Source: Odontesthes bonariensis
Taxonomy: Eukaryota > Chordata > Actinopteri > Atheriniformes > Atherinopsidae
Direction of reading: 5' to 3'
DNA length: 64,000 bases
Assembly: GCF_027942865.1 (NCBI RefSeq)
Contig: NC_134508.1
Location: 38,747,466 to 38,811,465, forward strand
Below, piece after piece: positions 59,078 through 64,000 of the stretch (position 1 is the first letter of the stretch; every line of letters starts with the position of its first letter). The notes below the pieces were generated by a model. The model worked only from the letters and a program-made list of their open reading frames with translations, was not told where the DNA came from and ran no database searches. Made by a program: the position numbers and the translations under genes.

Positions 59078-60144
59078 CAGTGGTGTCAAAAGTACACACA
59101 TTTGTTAGTTAAGTAGAAGTATAGATACTGCAGTTTAAAAACACTGGTAAAAGTTGAAGTATGAACTTGACCTCTTTACTCAAGTAAAAGTGAAAAAGTA
59201 TGTGCTCCAAAACCTACTTAAAGTATAAAAGTATAAAGTAACCTTTAAATATATATATATTTTTTTAAACCCACACACAAAAAGGTAGATGCCGCTATAT
59301 GAATTGCAATTTTAATTTGAAAACTGGTTAGTTCTACATGTGGCCCAAGACAACAATCATAAAACCATTACTGTCAAAGACAAAGTCACTCAAGGAGCAT
59401 GTTCTTTCTCAAACTTTATTGGAATTCAATTACACGTGAGGTAGTATTCAAGAGGTAGGTCGTGAGGTATTCATGTTCGTCCCGTCAAAAATACAAAAAA
59501 AAAGTCTTACTGCCTGAAAAATTCAAAGAAAAAAGATATAGACACGCACGTTCCCCCCTTTGTCATAGCTGACAGTCAAGACAAAAACTGAAATGAAAAT
59601 TAGCTCTTTATCACTACATATAGAGCACCTAAAACGGTCTGAAAATGGCACAGAGTAGGAGAGTGCAACAATTTTGCATACACACTAAGATTATGTTAGA
59701 CGCTTCGCGCAGCTTCGCGTTTGCAGTTTGTAGAACACCTGCTTGCATCTGACGAATGACGATATCCTTGTGTGTCAACACAAATTTGACGAATAGCCTA
59801 ACCGATGAGTGTTTGCGTTATATGATTCATCCAATTACACTCATTCTCACTAGGTGTTGATGGCGCCACTGATCTGTATTGGATGGCGCACATGACGTGA
59901 AATACATAAACATTAAACTGAAGCCAAGAGTTAAAAAAAAAAAAAAAAACTGAAGCCAAGAGTAACGAGGCTGTTTGTTTTTGTAAAATGTAAGGAATAG
60001 AAAGTACAGATACTTGTGTGAAAATGTAATGAGTAGAAGTCAGAAGTAGGCAGAAAAATAAGTAATGGAGTAAAGTACAGATACCTAAAAAGTGTACTTA
60101 AGTACAGTAACGAAGTATTTGTACTTTGTTACTTGACACCTCTG
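59078..60144. mobile_element. Non-autonomous hAT element 1, 1067 bp (unit 3)
   Basis: TGAACAAC duplication at 59070-59077 and 60145-60152. Slightly longer than the unit 2 copy through small indels near 59270-59330. Confidence 0.93.
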
Positions 60145-60280
60145 TGAACAACGGGCTTGACTTTAGAGCTATGCCTCTTCCTGACAGTCACCCAGCCACC
60201 TTGTAATCCCGGCTGCTCAGGTTCTGCTAGGGGGAGGCTAATTGAGCTAGCTACGCTAGGTGGCTCCAGACTGGCTAAAG

Positions 60281-60855
60281 CAGGGATGGGCAACTTCCAT
60301 GATAAAGAGGGCCAACATTTTTTCAGCACTATCATTGGAGGGCCACATGACCACGCACTTTGAATAATTGGATATGAAAGACGCTACAAATGATTCTCAA
60401 TAAGAACACATTTTATGTTTATTGCACCAACATACAACTATTTTGTGCATATAAATGCATTTTAACACGTCCTTAATAAGCAACAAAGACAAAACATTTG
60501 CTTAAAAAAAAGTGCAAAAAGAAATTTGAACTTCTTCATAACAAAGAACAAAACTGAAGAGGTACTCTTCTTCCCATTTTGGCTGAAAAATGCGATTTTC
60601 TCGGTCAAGTTTTCTATTTTTGCCACTGCTAGTGGCCATGGCTCTTGACTTTCCTATTCACAGTTGCGGAAAGCGGGCCGGGCCCCGCTATTGTTTGCGA
60701 ATGGCGCGCCCTCCATCGGTCAACAGTATAATTACAATTTTTTTTTTATTTATTTATTTTTATTATTATTAAATTATTATTGATCTATTTGCGGGCCGGA
60801 CTGAGTGAGGACGAGGGCCGTGTGCGGCCTCCGGGCCGCCAGTTGCCCATCCCTG
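60281..60855. mobile_element. Non-autonomous hAT element 2, 575 bp (unit 3)
   Basis: GGCTAAAG duplication on both sides. Same perfect 15-bp ends as in unit 1. Confidence 0.93.
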
Positions 60856-61117
60856 GGCTAAAGGGACCTGGCTCGCTATCGGTTGATTTTCAACAGTGCA
60901 GAGCCGAGCTTCCAATTCAGATAACCTTGCCTCCAAAACTACAAAAAGACTACATTTGTTACATGTACCATTATCGCTAAAGGAGGCAGAGGAGTAACTA
61001 AACATCTGACACACAGAGCAGGTGAAAGCAGGAGATGGAGGGAGAGAACTGGTAGCCATGCTAAGATTAAAGATCTGTAGTAGTGTGTTAGAACAGAACG
61101 GTAAGCTATAGAGTTAA

Positions 61118-61726
61118 AGCTGCAGTCTGCAAGATTTGTTGTTGTCATACGTAAAGTCCTACTTTTTGGCATTTTAAGAGTTTACATGATCTATCAGAAC
61201 GCTTGAAGTTGAAAACGGTGACCTCCGTAGTCGCAAAATGCAAGAAATGCTTATTTTTTAACCGAAAAATAAAAAGTTATTCAACTTCCTGTCCCGCCCC
61301 TTCAAAACACATGAGAACTCGTGCACGTAGACGTGCACGCCAGATGCGCCTACACGACTCCTCATTCATCAACTCACCTGTCATTTGCGATCATGGAAGA
61401 CATGGAAGACACAGTAAGTAGACAAGCCCGTAATGAAGTTCAATAGTCCAGATAAATAAGCGTGGGGACGAGCCTACCTTGTATCGCGCGTGCACAATCG
61501 GTGATTGACAGGCAGCAGAGCCCAGCTCGTAACCTGATTGGTTACCTTTTACCGGTCCGGTCTGCAATTTTGTAAACAAACCTGCTGGCTTTGGAGGGAC
61601 CTAGCGGGACATATAGGGGACCTAGAGAACTCTTTTTTTTTTGTATTGGGGTATTTAGTGTACTACTTTCAGAATCCCCGGACAGTTCCAGGCATTATGC
61701 TTGAAAAAGAGTTGCAGACTGCAGCT
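61118..61726. mobile_element. TTAA-flanked MITE, 609 bp (unit 3)
   Basis: TTAA at 61114-61117 and 61727-61730, perfect 15-bp ends. Differs from the unit 1 copy by a short duplication (CATGGAAGA twice, near 61392) and a few bases. Confidence 0.88.
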
Positions 61727-61730
61727 TTAA

Positions 61731-63686
61731 CTATGCAAAATTGTGTAAGTTATAGATAGAAATGAAGTGATTATCAGTAGTCCAAGAGGAGCAAGAAATT
61801 CCACAGTACACAAGCAAGGTAACAGGAAGTGATGCAATTCGTCTTACCGCAAAGCAAAGCGTCACAGCGTCACAGGAGCAAGCTGCTTACTGATGAGCAT
61901 TGAGGCAGAACAGAACAATGAGTAAGTTAATTAAATTATGATCCAAAAAGACGAGTTTCTGACGTGTAATATATACGTCTTTCAGCTACTATGTTCAAAT
62001 GACAGACAAGTGAAATGAGTGACTGCTCATCTTGTTACAATGCAATGGTCTGAGGGGAAAACTCTCACTCTCTCACACTGTTACTTTGACAGTTTCTAAC
62101 TACCTCACCCTCTCATACAGGACTCCCCTGCAGTAGCAGCCTCCATCAGCAGTACAGCAGAGGGCCTTGCAAAAACTGAATAGGACGAGCTCACAGAACA
62201 CAACCAAGCATCTGAGGTGTTCCCCTGGCCTTGAGACTTCCCAATAATCAATTTGATGTGGTCTGGATAGCATCCGTGGGATGCAACCTCAGTCCACAAA
62301 ACCCTCCCTTACAACCCAACCAAAACCTCGATTGCTAACATATTGGTACCAGACACTCCAGGACAGATGTTTTTTGTCCTTTCACTAACTGCTGAGAGCT
62401 CCTTTAAAGGAAAGAAGACCTACTCAATAGTAGGCAGTTGGTTATAATGTAAAGGCTGAGCGGTGAAGAGTAAAACCCTGAAAATATGTAATGGCCATGT
62501 ACGACCAATACTGTTTTGATACTTGAGAGTTTATATATTAAAAATCATATATATTATTTGTTATTTTCCTTTCAAACAATGTCCTCAAAAAAATGCCAAT
62601 TTCTTTACTTACATCAAGAGTTCAGGGTACCAGAATTCAGAGGCAGGAATTTATTTCAAATTCTCAATGTTATTAGTGTGATATGTTGTATTTTTCTACA
62701 ATGCTTTATTTTAACACCTAGAAAACACTTGCAACTTAGCCAGAAGTCCATTAATTCTTGTGGGGAACAAGTTTGTGAAACACTGCTGTTGTTTTGTGTC
62801 CCCTCCAGTTAGCCTCGAGTGTGTTTTGCAGTGGACTGTAAAAAGAGACAACAGTGTATGCCAGAAAGTTGAATAAACAAAGTAGAGACCAATTCAACAA
62901 AACATTAGCTTGACAAGACTATACACTGAACACGCTCTATGTCATATAAAGTCAGACTAATCCAGAATAGCTTCAGATAGATAAGATATAAACAAGTGTC
63001 AAATTTTGACAAATGCTTACACCAATGCAACAGTGTGTAAAACAGTTATATCATTGAACTGAAAGGTGAGTATAGACTGAAATGTTTCATCTTTGTAATG
63101 AAAAGATGAAACGTTTATTCATACAGTGGTAATTCATAACAAAAGTCATCTCAAGGCACTTTAAAGATACAATCCAATCCAACCAAATGATTAGCAATAT
63201 CCAGTTCTGAAGTGAACTTGATTTAAATTGTTTCAAATTTAAATGTTTAAAGATGTTTAAAGATCAAAATAAGCAGGAGTTATCGAGTGCTCCTCGACAA
63301 ACTGTGTTTAAAAAAATATCCTGAAATTCTCTGTAAACCTTTTTGGACATCAGCCAGTGCATAAACTGACACCAACACATCTACAATTGCATAATGATGG
63401 CCGAATTATTGATCTGTGGATTTATCATCATATCTGTGTGTTGTCTGCAAGAAAACAGCAGATTGACTCAATTCGAGGTGCAAAGCAAAACTCAATGATA
63501 CGTTCAGGCGAATGGGCCCCTCTTTTTGTGCAAAAATTGTTTCCTCTCGATCAGTAGCTCCAGAGCAAAACTCCAGCAACACAAACAGACTATTTTCATT
63601 ATTAGACTAACAACTATAACAATAACTTAAGCTCAACAAATGTGAAATGTGGGAGATTCTATGTTGAATCTACCATCACTACTAGT
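61731..63686. other. Shared distal segment of unit 3, no gene recognised
   Basis: Matches 22016 to about 23970 of unit 1, with unit 1-like bases at some sites and unit 2-like bases at others. Cut off by the LTR at 63687. Confidence 0.6.
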
Positions 63687-64000
63687 TGTCACACCCATGG
63701 ACTCACGTTTTTGGTTTTCATGTTCTAGGTTATGTTTGTGTCACTCCATGTTTAGTTTTTGCCATTTTAGTTTCCCTGCACTCCGTTTATCAGTCTCACC
63801 CACTTCACCTGTGTTTTTTCCCTCAGCTGCACTCACTCTCCAATCACTCTCACTCCCTATTTAGTTTCCTGCCTCCCCTTTCAGTTTTGCCGGATCTTTG
63901 TTGATGTTGCTGTTAGTTGTCATGCCACGCCACGTTTCCACGCCACGTTTTCGTCAAAGCTAAGTATTTATTCCATGCCATGTCCTTGTTCTTTTGTTTT
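63687..64000 (+). repeat. Start of an LTR inserted in unit 3 (partial)
   Basis: Homology to units 1 and 2 ends exactly where TGTCACACCC begins, the usual start of fish gypsy-type LTRs. The sequence is T/C-rich with a CTATTTAG TATA-like site at about 63858. It runs off the window, so the other end and the target duplication cannot be seen. Confidence 0.65.

Larger units (their letters stand above)
58539..61059 (-). pseudogene. L2 ORF1, zinc-like plus SGNH esterase domain, split by two hAT elements (unit 3)
   Basis: Same structure as the unit 2 copy: CxxC pairs near the N-terminus, GSSIVRN, GVND and DGIHPT blocks of the esterase domain. Base changes are few (for example Val for Ile in the AIVKCIPG stretch). 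hAT2 and hAT1 separate it into three pieces. Confidence 0.88.
50163..61085 (-). mobile_element. L2 LINE, near full length, with five nested insertions (unit 3)
   Basis: Collinear with the unit 2 element: ORF1 61059-58539, ORF2 58035-50291, tail near 50163-50225. All five insertions are in the same places, so they were present before duplication. The TTAA MITE lies just outside its 5' end. Confidence 0.87.
44031..63686. repeat. Tandem duplication unit 3 (interrupted at right)
   Basis: Starts at the third GGTAGCAACATCC junction. It is collinear with unit 2 throughout, plus the TTAA MITE of unit 1. Homology stops at 63686, where an LTR begins, so its true right end is not visible. Confidence 0.9.

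Overview
The window is teleost fish genomic DNA. The evidence is a teleost-type odorant receptor gene with GT-AG introns, fish-style L2 LINEs with an esterase-containing ORF1, Tc1, hAT, piggyBac and Harbinger elements, a chromovirus-like Ty3/gypsy element, and an endogenous retrovirus remnant. There are no bacterial-type operons, rRNA genes or CRISPR arrays. The species cannot be fixed from sequence alone.

Layout. Positions 1-8414 are single-copy within the window and mostly transposon debris: a truncated hAT transposase (1-814), a retroviral pol remnant on the minus strand (2192-4764) broken by a roughly 560-bp DNA insertion and a Tc1 transposon (4765-6315), then a putative retroviral leader, primer-binding site and LTR (6316-7402). 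From 8415 to the right edge the sequence is a tandem triplication. Unit 1 is 8415-24460 (16.0 kb), unit 2 is 24461-44030 (19.6 kb) and unit 3 is 44031-63686 or beyond (at least 19.6 kb). Each unit begins with the same promoter region and a two-exon 303-codon odorant receptor of the OR131-2-like type, then a chimeric L2/piggyBac remnant, then a minus-strand L2 LINE, then about 2.5-4 kb of sequence with no recognised gene.

In units 2 and 3 the L2 is a nested structure: one element of two ORFs spread over about 11 kb by insertion of two hAT elements, a 492-bp element, a second L2 3' end and a 4.7-kb gypsy retrotransposon, nearly all with visible target-site duplications. Unit 1 lacks the gypsy element and most of the L2. 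It carries instead a piggyBac transposon, a Harbinger MITE and a longer piece of a second piggyBac transposase. The right edge cuts through the start of another LTR that interrupts unit 3.

The only genes that look functional are the three receptors. Their predicted proteins differ at one residue (copy 1) or none (copies 2 and 3). The paralogous units act as a natural alignment that exposes recent events: a 602/609-bp TTAA-flanked MITE present in units 1 and 3 with a scarless empty site in unit 2, a recurrent 5-bp micro-insertion that turns GTAC into GTAGGCTAC, VNTR copy-number change, and a patchwork of shared variants that suggests exchange between units. I found no wholly new gene system. 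The best candidates for new biology are the micro-insertions, the scarless TTAA site and the young receptor triplication.
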